Source: Ornithinibacillus californiensis (GTDB lineage: Bacteria > Bacillota > Bacilli > Bacillales > Amphibacillaceae). Taken from it: a stretch of DNA of 64,000 nucleotides. Made by a program: the position numbers and the translations under genes. The notes below the pieces were generated by a model, which was not told the origin of the DNA, searched no databases, and worked only from the letters and a program-made list of their open reading frames with translations. This document shows, in pieces, positions 24,879 through 34,366 of the stretch. Positions within the stretch are counted from its first letter, which is position 1. Each line of letters starts with the position of its first letter. The DNA lies in the NCBI RefSeq assembly GCF_001038485.1, contig NZ_LDUE01000050.1, forward strand, positions 107,054-171,053, given 5' to 3'.

Positions 24879-26761
24879 CACAGTCGAAGTTTATCCTTTT
24901 CTTGATCTTTTAGGCTATATTTAACAACGCAATTCTTCCCATAGCTTTTAGCCTCGTACAATGCTTTATCTGCCCGTATAAAGAAGCTTCTAGCAGAATC
25001 TTCATTGGTAGAAGTCCAGGATGATACCCCCGCAGATAATGTTACCCTAGGTTCTGTGAAATTCTCTACCTGAGTATTAATATTTCTGGCAATTTGCACA
25101 CCTTCATTTATCTCTGTACCCGGTAAATAAACGGCAAGTTCTTCTCCGCCCCAACGTGCAGCGATATCCTTCTTCTCAATAGTTGACTTAATAATTTCCG
25201 CTACTTGTTTGATTACTTCATCTCCCACGAAATGTCCAAACGAGTCATTAACTTGCTTGAAATTATCTATATCAAATAATATTAACGTTCCCGTTTCACC
25301 GCTGTTCATATGCTCAGAAATTTTTTCATCCAAGTAGTTTCTAGCATACAGTTTAGTCAAATAATCGGTTGAGACTAGCTTTTGTAATTGGTCTTTAAGA
25401 ATGGTGTTAACAAAAGCTAATGTTGAATGCCGTATAATAGATTGTAACAATTTAAATTGGTCAAATGAAAACGCGTAGGGATTTTTATGAAGTATTATTG
25501 CTATCCCATTGATTAACCCTGCGTTTTCCATTGGTAACACCATCATAGCATGATAAGGAACGTTGCCATCTCCATGCTTATAATCTCCGTAGAAAATAGC
25601 TTCTTTTCGTTTCAGCATTTCAGCCACTAAATGACGAGTAAACCCTCGCCCTTCCACTGAATTAAAAAACGATGTGCTTCCATCGATTGTTTCAAAATCT
25701 TGTGTCGTCTCTTGCATTCGATATACAAATCCAATTTCCTCTGCCTGGCAAATTTTAAAAATTTGATCTCTTACTAACTTTGTTATCTCCTTCAACTCTA
25801 AGTTTGAATTTAATTGATGGGTCAAATCATTAACTAATATTAAATCCGACACTAGATGTGTTGAATTTTGATATAGAATCGTACTTTCTATCGCCTTACC
25901 AGCCGTATTGGCAAACTTCGATATAAAATCCAAGTCATCTTTTGAGAATACATTTTTAGATGGAGCAATTATTTGTACTACGCCATATACACCTTGAAAA
26001 CCTTTTAACGGGGCATATACACACGTATGTTTGTGATCTATCTCCTCAATTTGTACTTCTCCTTTTAGGAAAGCTTGTGAACTTGCAAGATTAGTAGAAT
26101 TATCTCCTAACTCCATTGCTTTTATAGGTAATCCAACTGACTCATCATGGTCTTGTGATAACAACAGATAATAGTCATAATCCGGATAAAATTTTCGAGC
26201 ACTTGTTATTATTTCTGTTAAGATATCTGTCTTATTATTCAATACTAAAAACTTAGCCGTTAACTCAAATAATATTCTATTTCTCTCTTCATTAATTTTT
26301 GTTTGTAGAATATCATTTGCAACAAGTAATCCGTTTTCGATTTCTTCTCTTAATACCATTTTCATATTCTCTGTAATGGCGTCATTTAAGGCAACACCTA
26401 AAACAATGATAGCCATAGGTCCATTGGATAGAGTCAATGGCAAGATATCAATGTCAGTATAAGAAGATAATATAAAATTATTCTTATTAAATTTAATAGA
26501 TGTTTCACCGTTTACTATACTTTTCCTACAAGTCAGTTGAGGATCATACACATACTCTGCTAATAAGTCCGACTCCGAAGCTAACTTAAAATGTTTGTTC
26601 CAATCATCATATAAATATATTCCAGTAAAATCTATACTCAAGATATCACTAATTTTTTTGGAAAGCTTTTCGTAAAAGTATTCCTTACTATTAGGTGATA
26701 CTGATGTAAGCAAGTCATAATTCATTAATTTTAATTTTTCTCGTAGAATTTTCTCTTTCAT
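24878..26761 (-). CDS. dgcP: GAF-GGDEF diguanylate cyclase (DgcP/YtrP-like)
   Basis: The protein is 627 residues from the ATG at 26761 with AGGTGAT upstream. It has two or three GAF-type sensor regions (about residues 20-140, 170-300 and 310-450) and a C-terminal GGDEF domain (about 460-615). The active-site motif is RWGGEELAVYLPG, so catalysis is expected. It makes c-di-GMP from two GTP. No RxxD inhibitory site is seen just before GGEEL. No membrane segments are present. The product is the predicted ligand of the pilin riboswitch and of PilB in this window. Confidence 0.92.
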   Translation of the reverse strand: MKEKILREKLKLMNYDLLTSVSPNSKEYFYEKLSKKISDILSIDFTGIYLYDDWNKHFKLASESDLLAEYVYDPQLTCRKSIVNGETSIKFNKNNFILSSYTDIDILPLTLSNGPMAIIVLGVALNDAITENMKMVLREEIENGLLVANDILQTKINEERNRILFELTAKFLVLNNKTDILTEIITSARKFYPDYDYYLLLSQDHDESVGLPIKAMELGDNSTNLASSQAFLKGEVQIEEIDHKHTCVYAPLKGFQGVYGVVQIIAPSKNVFSKDDLDFISKFANTAGKAIESTILYQNSTHLVSDLILVNDLTHQLNSNLELKEITKLVRDQIFKICQAEEIGFVYRMQETTQDFETIDGSTSFFNSVEGRGFTRHLVAEMLKRKEAIFYGDYKHGDGNVPYHAMMVLPMENAGLINGIAIILHKNPYAFSFDQFKLLQSIIRHSTLAFVNTILKDQLQKLVSTDYLTKLYARNYLDEKISEHMNSGETGTLILFDIDNFKQVNDSFGHFVGDEVIKQVAEIIKSTIEKKDIAARWGGEELAVYLPGTEINEGVQIARNINTQVENFTEPRVTLSAGVSSWTSTNEDSARSFFIRADKALYEAKSYGKNCVVKYSLKDQEKDKLRL

Positions 26762-26831
26762 TATAATCACCTATCAAAGGATTTTATATCTGTTCAATCT
26801 ATTATATAATAAACAGAGTAGATTTTACCAC

Positions 26832-26845
26832 TTTAGCATGCTAAA
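26832..26845. promoter_or_regulatory. Perfect palindrome upstream of dgcP
   Basis: TTTAGCATGCTAAA lies just upstream of the probable dgcP promoter (TATAAT near 26808) and 37 nt before the rpsD -35 box. It could be an operator; the regulator is unknown. Confidence 0.4.
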
Positions 26846-26881
26846 TTATTGATAGCTATCTCCTGTTATAAAAAAGAATCA

Positions 26882-26910
26882 TTGACTTAAGCTCTAAAAA
26901 ATTATATACT
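26882..26910 (+). promoter_or_regulatory. Strong sigma-A promoter of rpsD
   Basis: TTGACT (26882-26887), a 17-nt spacer and TATACT (26905-26910). Confidence 0.85.
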
Positions 26911-26916
26911 ATTCCT

Positions 26917-27090
26917 TGTGTAAAATAATAAGGCAGCCTAAGTGAATCACCACTCTGTCCATTTTGTTCCTCTTAAGAGGTGTATCGTGTAACTCTCAGC
27001 TGCTGGAGCGATGGTACATGAAAACATAATGGCTATTGGAACGGTCACGGTTGGATCTTTGTTTTATGCAAATAAAATATAAAGGAGGAA
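26917..27090 (+). ncRNA. S4 autoregulatory leader of rpsD
   Basis: A leader of about 175 nt separates the promoter from the rpsD ribosome binding site and holds no ORF. In B. subtilis S4 represses its own synthesis by binding a structured leader of this gene. Position and length fit. I could not check the pseudoknot against a covariance model. Confidence 0.6.
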
Positions 27091-27097
27091 ATGTCCT

Positions 27098-27700
27098 ATG
27101 GCACGATATACAGGTCCTGTATGGAAAAAATCACGTCGTCTTGGCATTTCATTAACTGGCACTGGTAAAGAGCTAGACAAACGCCCTTACGCTCCTGGGC
27201 AACACGGAGCTAACCAACGCAGAAAGCTTTCTGAGTATGGTCTACAATTACAAGAAAAACAAAAACTACGCTTTATGTATGGTTTGAACGAGCGTCAATT
27301 CCGTACATTATTCAACAAAGCTGGTAAAATGAAAGGTGTTCATGGTGAAAACTTCATGATTCTTCTTGATTCTCGCCTTGATAACCTAGTTTACCGTCTA
27401 GGTCTTGCACGTACTCGTAGACAAGCTCGTCAGCTTGTAAACCACGGTCACGTAACAGTTGATGGTTCACGCGTAGATATTCCATCATACCTAGTAAAAC
27501 CTGGTCAAGTAATCGGCCTTCGCGAAAAATCAAGAAACCTTGATATCGTGAAAGAAGCGATTGAAGTTAATAACTTCGTACCAGAATATTTAACATTTGA
27601 TGCTGATAAATTAGAAGGTACTTTCAACCGTTTACCAGAACGTTCTGAGTTACCATCTGAAATTACAGAACAATTAATCGTAGAATTCTATTCTCGTTAA
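27098..27700 (+). CDS. rpsD: 30S ribosomal protein S4
   Basis: The 200-residue protein starts [19 protein letters not shown] and carries the S4 RNA-binding domain (about residues 90-150: [34 protein letters not shown]). It is a primary 16S rRNA binder and, in Bacillus, an autoregulator. The form without the zinc Cys cluster is present (no cysteines). It is monocistronic, with a full AAAGGAGG ribosome binding site and terminator. Confidence 0.99.
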   Translation: MARYTGPVWKKSRRLGISLTGTGKELDKRPYAPGQHGANQRRKLSEYGLQLQEKQKLRFMYGLNERQFRTLFNKAGKMKGVHGENFMILLDSRLDNLVYRLGLARTRRQARQLVNHGHVTVDGSRVDIPSYLVKPGQVIGLREKSRNLDIVKEAIEVNNFVPEYLTFDADKLEGTFNRLPERSELPSEITEQLIVEFYSR

Positions 27701-27710
27701 TAAAATCAAT

Positions 27711-27754
27711 AAAAACTCTGAATTCCAGATTGTCTGGAATTCAGAGTTTTTTCT
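27711..27754 (+). terminator. Terminator of rpsD
   Basis: AAAACTCTGAATTCCAGA pairs with its perfect complement across a 3-nt loop, ending in TTTTTTC. Confidence 0.95.
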
Positions 27755-27914
27755 TTTGCTCTTCTTTCAGATTTATCCCCAACCCCTCATAGACTTAGCT
27801 ACTATTTGATCTAACTCAGCGGATAAATTTTAATGGCACTCATGTAATTAGTAATTAGGTCTTATTTGAAAGAGTATCATTATATATTAGACTACATATT
27901 AGGGGGTAGTTCGA

Positions 27915-28451
27915 TTGAAATGGATTATAGTCGTATTATCAATTACCGCTATACTGGTGATAGGATTTTTCGGGTTTATAATTGTGTCTGATATAAAGGA
28001 TAGCAATGCAAATAAGAATACTAGCACAAATAGTTTAGAAGATATTCGAGATGCTACAGGCGGCTCGGTTACTGATGAACAATTAGACTCATACGAAGAA
28101 AAAGGTCTAAATCCATTTGGACAAATAAAATCAATTGACCAGTTAACTGATATAGACTACCAGGAATATATACATGGTATGAGTCATCAAAAGGTAGCGG
28201 CAGAGGAAAAATGGGGTTATTATCAAATAACTCCAGATCGAGTATATTGGTTACTTGAGGGTCTAGACGTAGTAAATCTTCAACATAAGGAGACGTATAA
28301 AAGTATTCTAGAAAAATGGGCAAATGGTGATTTCTCATCTGCTGATAAGGACCACAATGCTATCTGGGCATTACAGGGTGGAACAATAGGTGAGGCTACT
28401 GGAATACTATCACCTGAAGAAGAAAAAGCTTTTATGGAGAGTCAAAGATAG
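27915..28451 (+). CDS. Membrane-anchored hypothetical protein (DUF6241-like)
   Basis: The protein is 178 residues from a TTG behind AGGGGGT. One N-terminal membrane segment (about residues 2-24) is followed by an extracytoplasmic domain with the motif IDYQEYIHGMSHQKV and a C-terminal ILSPEEEKAFMESQ. It resembles small Bacillaceae proteins annotated as DUF6241; this is recalled, not computed. It is not part of the conserved B. subtilis order at this point (rpsD-tyrS), so it is probably an accessory gene. Function unknown. Confidence 0.7.
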   Translation: MKWIIVVLSITAILVIGFFGFIIVSDIKDSNANKNTSTNSLEDIRDATGGSVTDEQLDSYEEKGLNPFGQIKSIDQLTDIDYQEYIHGMSHQKVAAEEKWGYYQITPDRVYWLLEGLDVVNLQHKETYKSILEKWANGDFSSADKDHNAIWALQGGTIGEATGILSPEEEKAFMESQR

Positions 28452-28815
28452 TTCTACTTGCTGTCCTTTAACACTAATGCACCCCAAACGGTAGCGGTGA
28501 TGGTAAATGTGATGTTGTATTTTACCACTTGAGAAAGTATGATGGAAATAGAGATGTATAAAAAGGAGAATTGAAATTCTATATGTGGCAAAACCTTTAG
28601 TGACTAATAATTAGTAATAAATAGATAATCTTACCCTTTCCTATGGGGAAGTCTGTCTATTTTTAGCCTTTATTATCATTTCAGGGATGCTAGGTGTGGA
28701 GTTATAAAATTCCAGAGACTAAGCAGACCTCTAAGGTTCTGCTTATTTTTATGCGAAGAACATACATCTCCATAACCCATATCGGTTTCCCTATAAATAA
28801 ATTGGGGGTAAACAT
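28452..28815 (+). other. Gene-poor stretch with possible coding remnant
   Basis: There are 364 nt without a plausible complete gene. Around 28478-28560 one frame reads a short Gly/Asp-rich stretch with two cysteines, bounded by stops. It looks like the decayed end of a secreted protein but cannot be assigned. A hairpin at 28721-28750 follows. Confidence 0.4.
28721..28750 (+). terminator. Terminator-like hairpin before the SDR gene
   Basis: AAGCAGACCT and AGGTTCTGCTT pair with one bulge and are followed by ATTTTT. It lies 66 nt before the next start codon, so it may end an upstream transcript or act as an attenuator. Confidence 0.6.
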
Positions 28816-29571
28816 ATGTCTTATAATGAAAACAAAATTGCAGTTATTACAGGAGCGAGTAATCCTAAAGATATCGGAACAGCTATCTGTAAAAAATTAG
28901 CTACACAAGGTTCTAATATTTTCTTTACTCATTGGAATTCCAATGAAGATTGGATAAAGAACTTCCAACAAGAAATTATAAGAATGGGTGTTCTTTGTGA
29001 ACAAATAAATATTGATTTAACCGATGCAAGTGCAGCAGTTACTATACTTGATACTGTAACCAAAACATTAGGTACTCCTTCTATTTTAGTAAATAATGCT
29101 GCCCATTCTACTAGAGATGGTTATATGCTACTCGATGCTAAAACATTAGATGACCATTATGCGGTTAATATGAGATCAACTTTTCTTCTTTGTGTTGAAT
29201 TTGCTCGCCTACTTAAGGGTGCTGACTTAAACTCTGGAAGAATAATTAATATGACTTCAGGACAAGATTTAGGTCCTATGGCTGAAGAGCTCTCCTATGC
29301 GGCAACTAAGGGTGCTATTTCTGCCTTTACAAGGTCATTGGCACAAGAACTTGCAACATTAGGAATAACAGTTAATGCAGTGAATCCAGGGCCAACCGAT
29401 TCCACCTGGATGAATGATGATATTAGAGATCATCTATTACCCAAATTTCCAATGGGCCGTATTGGGACACCAGAGGATGTGGCACGAGTTATTGCTTTTT
29501 TAGCAAGTGAAGAAGCAGGTTGGATAACTGGACAAATTATCCATTCTGAAGGTGGATTTATGCGCGGATAA
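28816..29571 (+). CDS. SDR family oxidoreductase (FabG-like)
   Basis: The 251-residue classical short-chain dehydrogenase has the cofactor motif TGASNPKDIG, NNAA (about residue 95), catalytic Ser in NMTSGQD and YAATK. The C-terminus GWITGQIIHSEGGF fits 3-ketoacyl-ACP-reductase-like proteins. The substrate cannot be inferred. It is monocistronic, with GGGGGT as ribosome binding site. It lies between rpsD and tyrS, where B. subtilis has no such gene, so it is accessory here. Confidence 0.88.
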   Translation: MSYNENKIAVITGASNPKDIGTAICKKLATQGSNIFFTHWNSNEDWIKNFQQEIIRMGVLCEQINIDLTDASAAVTILDTVTKTLGTPSILVNNAAHSTRDGYMLLDAKTLDDHYAVNMRSTFLLCVEFARLLKGADLNSGRIINMTSGQDLGPMAEELSYAATKGAISAFTRSLAQELATLGITVNAVNPGPTDSTWMNDDIRDHLLPKFPMGRIGTPEDVARVIAFLASEEAGWITGQIIHSEGGFMRG

Positions 29572-29585
29572 TTAATTATATATAC

Positions 29586-29623
29586 AAAAGCTGCTTATGG
29601 GAAAATCCCATATGCAGCTTTTA
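29586..29623. terminator. Bidirectional terminator between SDR gene and tyrS
   Basis: AAAGCTGCTTATGGGA pairs with TCCCATATGCAGCTTT with one mismatch, then TTATTTT. Confidence 0.88.
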
Positions 29624-29625
29624 TT

Positions 29626-30897
29626 TTATTTATATCTAATTAAGAAGTACTTCTTCTTCCCTCTTCGAATAATAGTAAACTTTCCTTCAATACGATCAGC
29701 TTCTGATACAACATAATTTAGATCTTGTTCTCTTTCTCCATTGATGTATACAGCACCATTTGTAATATCTTCCCTAGCTTGGCGTTTAGAGGAAGATATA
29801 TTAGCATTCACTAATAAATCAACTAAACTTATATCTTCTTGGTCTGCTTGGAACGTTGGCACATCCTTAAAGCCTTGTTCAATCTCATCTGCTGATAATG
29901 ATTTTAATTCCCCGCTAAACAATGACGCTGAAATCTTTTGTGCTTGTTCTACTGCTTCCTGGCTATGAACCATTCTAGTTACTTCTTCAGCAAGTCTTGT
30001 ATGTGCAACACGCTTTTCAGGATGATTTTCTACTTCGTTTTCGAGTTCAGCAAGCTCACCCTCACTCAAGAAAGTAAAGTAACGTAAAAACTTCATCACA
30101 TCTCGGTCATCTGTATTAATCCAGAATTGGTAAAATTCATATGGACTTGTTTTATCAGCATCTAACCAAACTGCGTTACCAGCCGATTTACCAAACTTTG
30201 TTCCATCTGCTTTTGTGATTAAAGGAACCGTAAGACCAAATACCTTTACTTCTTCTTCCTCATTTTCTCTTGCCCGACGAATTAATTCCATACCAGCTGT
30301 GATATTCCCCCACTGGTCACTACCACCAATTTGAAGGGTGCAATTCTCTTGTGTAAATAACTTTTGGAAATCAAGTGATTGCAGGATCATGTAGCTAAAC
30401 TCTGTGAAAGAGATCCCTTGTTCAATTCGAGCAGATACAGATTCTTTTGCTAACATGTAGTTCACACCGAAATGTTTTCCAGCATCACGCAAGAAATCAA
30501 TAATAGTCATACTGCCTAACCACTCATAGTTATTCCGAACAACAACTGGATTTTCATCCTGATCTACTTCAAGCACTTTTGAAATTTGTTTTCTCAGGGC
30601 GTCACTAAACCCTTTTACAACTTCCTCTGTATTTAACGAACGCTCTGAAGAACGACCACTTGGGTCCCCAATCATACCAGTTCCACCACCAACTAGAGCA
30701 ATCGGCTTATGACCTGCTTTTTGGAATCGTTTTAACATCATTAATGGAACTAAGTGTCCAATGTGTAAACTATCCGCTGTTGGGTCAAATCCACAGTACA
30801 ATGTCACTTCATTTTCAGATAAGTGTTTTTCTAGACCTTCTCTGTCGGTTACTTGATTAATTAAACCCCTTTTTTCTAAATCCTCTAAAATATGCAT
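29626..30897 (-). CDS. tyrS: Tyrosyl-tRNA synthetase
   Basis: The 423-residue class I synthetase has the HIGH-type motif HIGHLVPLM (about residues 45-53), GGGTGMIGDPSG, the KMSKS equivalent KFGKS and a C-terminal S4-like RNA-binding domain (about 355-420: SSSKRQAREDITNGAVYING). It charges tRNA-Tyr. It is regulated by the T-box leader directly upstream. Confidence 0.98.
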   Translation of the reverse strand: MHILEDLEKRGLINQVTDREGLEKHLSENEVTLYCGFDPTADSLHIGHLVPLMMLKRFQKAGHKPIALVGGGTGMIGDPSGRSSERSLNTEEVVKGFSDALRKQISKVLEVDQDENPVVVRNNYEWLGSMTIIDFLRDAGKHFGVNYMLAKESVSARIEQGISFTEFSYMILQSLDFQKLFTQENCTLQIGGSDQWGNITAGMELIRRARENEEEEVKVFGLTVPLITKADGTKFGKSAGNAVWLDADKTSPYEFYQFWINTDDRDVMKFLRYFTFLSEGELAELENEVENHPEKRVAHTRLAEEVTRMVHSQEAVEQAQKISASLFSGELKSLSADEIEQGFKDVPTFQADQEDISLVDLLVNANISSSKRQAREDITNGAVYINGEREQDLNYVVSEADRIEGKFTIIRRGKKKYFLIRYK

Positions 30898-30930
30898 CTA
30901 AATCACACTCCAACTTTATTCTTGTAAAAC

Positions 30931-31165
30931 AAAAAAACCCATTCCTTATAAATAATAAGGGACGAGTTTAAACACGCGGTACCACCCTTGTTGCAAGATA
31001 AACTTGCCACTTTGGTCTTGTTAACGATGGTTTCACCGTCCTAATTTCACCAGTAGGCTAATTAAGATTGCTCCAGAATTGTAATTCGTATGCAAATGTA
31101 TACTGGTTTACACCAACCACCAGCTCTCTACAATAGGGATTTGCTATACTACTAGTTCCTTCAAT
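30931..31165 (-). ncRNA. Tyrosine T-box leader of tyrS
   Basis: The T-box core AAGGGTGGTACCGCG is at 30989-30975 (minus). Stem I signals AGAGAG and GGTGGTTGGTG lie near 31128-31110. The likely specifier is UAC (31083-31081) followed by A, matching tyrosine. The terminator stem CCTTAT/ATAAGG with a U run is at 30931-30966. Uncharged tRNA-Tyr should stabilise the antiterminator and permit tyrS transcription. Confidence 0.93.
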
Positions 31166-31258
31166 GCGTTAATATATAGTATTACACATATCATATTAAA
31201 TAAAATTAAAAAAAGCAATCTTTTACTAATTTACTGTACCTACTTTTCTAGTGACTAT

Positions 31259-31266
31259 GCTATAAT
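31259..31266 (+). promoter_or_regulatory. Extended -10 promoter of the PBP gene
   Basis: TGC-TATAAT ends at 31266. Transcription would begin near 31273, downstream of the ATG at 31268, which supports the GTG at 31295 as the true start. Confidence 0.6.
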
Positions 31267-31294
31267 TATGCTTGGAATAATAGGAGGTTTTATC

Positions 31295-34261
31295 GTGGAT
31301 TTTAAACAATTTATCCAAGAACTTGGAACCAAAGTAAAAACGGTCTGGAGCACTGGGAAAATTCAACGTGCATCCCGAATTACATATGATGTTGTTTGGA
31401 ACGTAATATTATTTTTTATCGTAATAGGGATCGTTGGGATGTTTTTTGGTGTAGGTATAGGTTTCGGATACTTTGCTTCACTAGTGAAAGACGAACCAAT
31501 CCGTCCATATGAAAGTATGGAAAAAGATATCTATAACTATGAAGAAACATCGAAATTATATTTTGCAGGTGATGTTTATATTGGTGACATCCAATCAGAT
31601 CTGCATCGTGAAGAAACAAAGTTAGAAGATATTTCTGAAACATTAATTGATGCAGTAATCGCTACCGAAGATGAAACTTTTAATGAGCATAATGGTATTG
31701 TACCAAAAGCCATTATCCGTGCATTAGTTCAGGAGTTTACGAATTCTGAAATGAAGTCTGGTGGTAGTACATTAACACAGCAATTAATTAAGAATCAAAT
31801 TCTAACTAACGAAGTTTCATTTGAACGTAAAGCTAAGGAAATATTACTAGCCATGCGTTTAGAACAATTTTTTGAAAAAGATCAAATTTTAGAGGCATAC
31901 TTAAATATCATTCCGTACGGCCGTGGTGCTAATGGTAGAAATATTGCCGGAGTACAAACAGCTGCCCAAGAGATTTTTGGGATTGATGCAGATGAAGTTA
32001 ATTTACCACAGGCTGCTTTTTTAGCAGGTCTACCGCAAAGTCCATCATACTACACACCATATAAAAGTGGTGGTGGATTGAAGAATTCGGAGGGACTAGA
32101 ACCGGGTATTAACCGTATGAAAACGGTATTGAGCCGTATGTATGAATTAGAAAAAATTAACGAAGAAGACTATAATGCTGCATTGGAATATGATATTGTT
32201 GCAGACTTTATTACCGAATCAGAAACTCCATTGGAAAAATACCCTTACTTGACAGTTGAATTGGAAAAAAGAGCAAAGGAAATACTTATGTATTACCTTG
32301 CTGAGAAGGATGGGTATACGAAAGAAGATTTGCAAGCTGATGACGAGCTTCTAGGGAAATATCAAATATTAGCAAAACGAGATATACGTAGAAATGGTTA
32401 TAACATCCATTCTACTATCGATAAGGAAATATATGATGCCTTTCAAGTAGTGGCACAAAATTTCCAAAATTATGGCCCTGATTGGACTGGAAGTATAACG
32501 GATCCAACAACGGGAGAGGTAATTGAAAGACAGCGGGTAGAAGCAAGTGCTGTTTTAATTGAAAATTCAACAGGTAGAATTATTAGTTTCCTAGGAGGCC
32601 GTGGATTTAGCCTTGATAATCAGTTGAATTTTGCTACCGATGCAAAACGTTCTAACGGTAGTACAATGAAGCCAATTTTAGTTTATGCCCCTGCAATGGA
32701 AAAAGGTATAGTCCAGCCAGGAACACCAGTTGCAGATGTTGAAACTTCTTGGCGGACAGGCGATGGTAAAAATTATACGCCTGGAAACTTTGATGAGAGA
32801 TTTCATGGAATATTACCTGTTAGAGAACATTTAGTCCATTCGTATAATGTTCCTGCAATAAAAATATATACCCAGTTCAATCAAGATAATCCAGTTGACC
32901 AATATTTACGTAAGATGGGAATTACTTCACTTGGTGACGCCGAGTACGCCAATCCCGCACTTGCAATAGGTGGTACTTCAACTGGTATAACGATAGAAGA
33001 AAATACTAATGCATTCGTCACTCTGGCAAATGGCGGTAAGTTTGTAGATGCCTATATGATCGATAAAATTACCAACCAGGAAGGTGAGGTAATTTATGAA
33101 CATAAGAGTGAATCTGTAGATGTCTTCTCACCTCAGACTAGTTATTTAACGCTTGATATTATGCGAGATGTAGTATCCCGAGGTTCAGCAGCTTACCTCC
33201 CTGGTCAGTTAAAATACAAAAACGTAGACTGGGCTGGAAAGACTGGTACTTCACAATTTACACATGATGTGCACTTTGTTGGAACAAATCCAAATGTAAC
33301 AATGGGTGCATGGCTAGGATACAGAATAGGTCAATCATTAGTATGTAACAGCTGTATGCACCATACGAACCGGAATATAGACTTATGGGCAGAACTTATA
33401 AATGCTGCTTCAGATATTAGACCTGAATTAGTAGCACCATCAGAATCGTTCCAACGTCCTGAAGGAATTGTTTCTAGAAGTATTTGTGCTACTTCAGGAA
33501 TGCTACCAAGTGACTTATGTACAGAGGCAGGGTTGGTATCTAGTGATATATTCAATATTAACTTTGTACCGACACAAGTTGATGATAGTTTAATTCAAGG
33601 ATCTTATGTCTTAGTAGACGGAAAGGCTGTATTAGCTGGACCTAACACACCAAAAGAGTTTGTTCAAGATGATGGAATATCCTTTAATCCGGAATGGATA
33701 ATTAGAAATGAATACGACAAGCTTAAAGATATAACACAGCTATACCCTTCCTTCCGTCGAGAGGCTTGGGAGAAAATTAGCTTCCCGAATATCGAAGGAC
33801 AACAAGCAATAGTAGAAGATGATGGAGCTGCACCAAGCACTCCAACTGCACTTAATAATAACGGAAATAGACTTACATGGGTTGCTTCTACTAGTAAGGA
33901 TGTAATTGGCTACAGAGTATATCGAGCTAGTGAGCCAGGAAGTGCATTTGAATTAATTGGCAATTCTACTGGAACTGAATTCTCATTACCTTCTAATAAA
34001 GGAGTATACCATGTTAAAGCCGTGGATTACTTTGGATTAGAATCCTCCGCTTCTCCTGAAATAATCATTGGTGATTTTTCAGAACCTGAAGAACCTGAAG
34101 AGCCTGAAGAAGATCCAGGTGATCAAGAGGAACCAGATACACCAGAAGAACCAGATCCTGACGAAGAAGATGAAGATGAGGATGAACCTGCATCTGGTGA
34201 GGACAATGATAATGGTAATGGTGGAGGAAATGGTAATGGTAACGGCAATGGTAATGACTAA
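31295..34261 (+). CDS. Class A penicillin-binding protein with FN3 domain and acidic tail
   Basis: The protein is 988 residues from a GTG at 31295 with AGGAGG upstream. It has one membrane anchor (about residues 35-65), a GT51 glycosyltransferase domain (EDETFNEHNGI, GGSTLTQQLIKN) and a transpeptidase domain (STMK near residue 455, SYN, KTG in GKTGTS). A fibronectin type III domain follows (about 845-920), then a 65-residue tail rich in Glu/Pro/Asp and ending in Gly-Asn repeats. It polymerises and cross-links peptidoglycan. It resembles PonA/PBP1 of B. subtilis but sits in a different place. Confidence 0.93.
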   Translation: MDFKQFIQELGTKVKTVWSTGKIQRASRITYDVVWNVILFFIVIGIVGMFFGVGIGFGYFASLVKDEPIRPYESMEKDIYNYEETSKLYFAGDVYIGDIQSDLHREETKLEDISETLIDAVIATEDETFNEHNGIVPKAIIRALVQEFTNSEMKSGGSTLTQQLIKNQILTNEVSFERKAKEILLAMRLEQFFEKDQILEAYLNIIPYGRGANGRNIAGVQTAAQEIFGIDADEVNLPQAAFLAGLPQSPSYYTPYKSGGGLKNSEGLEPGINRMKTVLSRMYELEKINEEDYNAALEYDIVADFITESETPLEKYPYLTVELEKRAKEILMYYLAEKDGYTKEDLQADDELLGKYQILAKRDIRRNGYNIHSTIDKEIYDAFQVVAQNFQNYGPDWTGSITDPTTGEVIERQRVEASAVLIENSTGRIISFLGGRGFSLDNQLNFATDAKRSNGSTMKPILVYAPAMEKGIVQPGTPVADVETSWRTGDGKNYTPGNFDERFHGILPVREHLVHSYNVPAIKIYTQFNQDNPVDQYLRKMGITSLGDAEYANPALAIGGTSTGITIEENTNAFVTLANGGKFVDAYMIDKITNQEGEVIYEHKSESVDVFSPQTSYLTLDIMRDVVSRGSAAYLPGQLKYKNVDWAGKTGTSQFTHDVHFVGTNPNVTMGAWLGYRIGQSLVCNSCMHHTNRNIDLWAELINAASDIRPELVAPSESFQRPEGIVSRSICATSGMLPSDLCTEAGLVSSDIFNINFVPTQVDDSLIQGSYVLVDGKAVLAGPNTPKEFVQDDGISFNPEWIIRNEYDKLKDITQLYPSFRREAWEKISFPNIEGQQAIVEDDGAAPSTPTALNNNGNRLTWVASTSKDVIGYRVYRASEPGSAFELIGNSTGTEFSLPSNKGVYHVKAVDYFGLESSASPEIIIGDFSEPEEPEEPEEDPGDQEEPDTPEEPDPDEEDEDEDEPASGEDNDNGNGGGNGNGNGNGND

Positions 34262-34292
34262 GAAGAGGCAAAATGCCTCTTCTTTTTTTTAT
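34260..34292 (+). terminator. Terminator of the PBP gene
   Basis: AAGAAGAGGC, a 5-nt loop, GCCTCTTCTT and then a long T run. Confidence 0.92.
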
Positions 34293-34366
34293 CAATAAAA
34301 AGACTAAAAATTACAACGATAATCCTGTATAATGATACTAACACTAAAATTGAGTGGTGAAACTAA

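Noticed and set aside
31268..31294. ATG at 31268 as PBP start
   Set aside because: It overlaps the predicted promoter and lies before the likely transcription start; the GTG at 31295 has AGGAGG at proper spacing.
34065..34298. Open frames on both strands over the PBP tail
   Set aside because: They arise from the repetitive Glu/Pro/Gly-Asn codons; their His- and Met-rich translations have no family features.
34309..34322. Possible cre site upstream of acuA
   Set aside because: The best match has about four mismatches to the cre consensus; it is too weak despite B. subtilis acuABC being CcpA-controlled.
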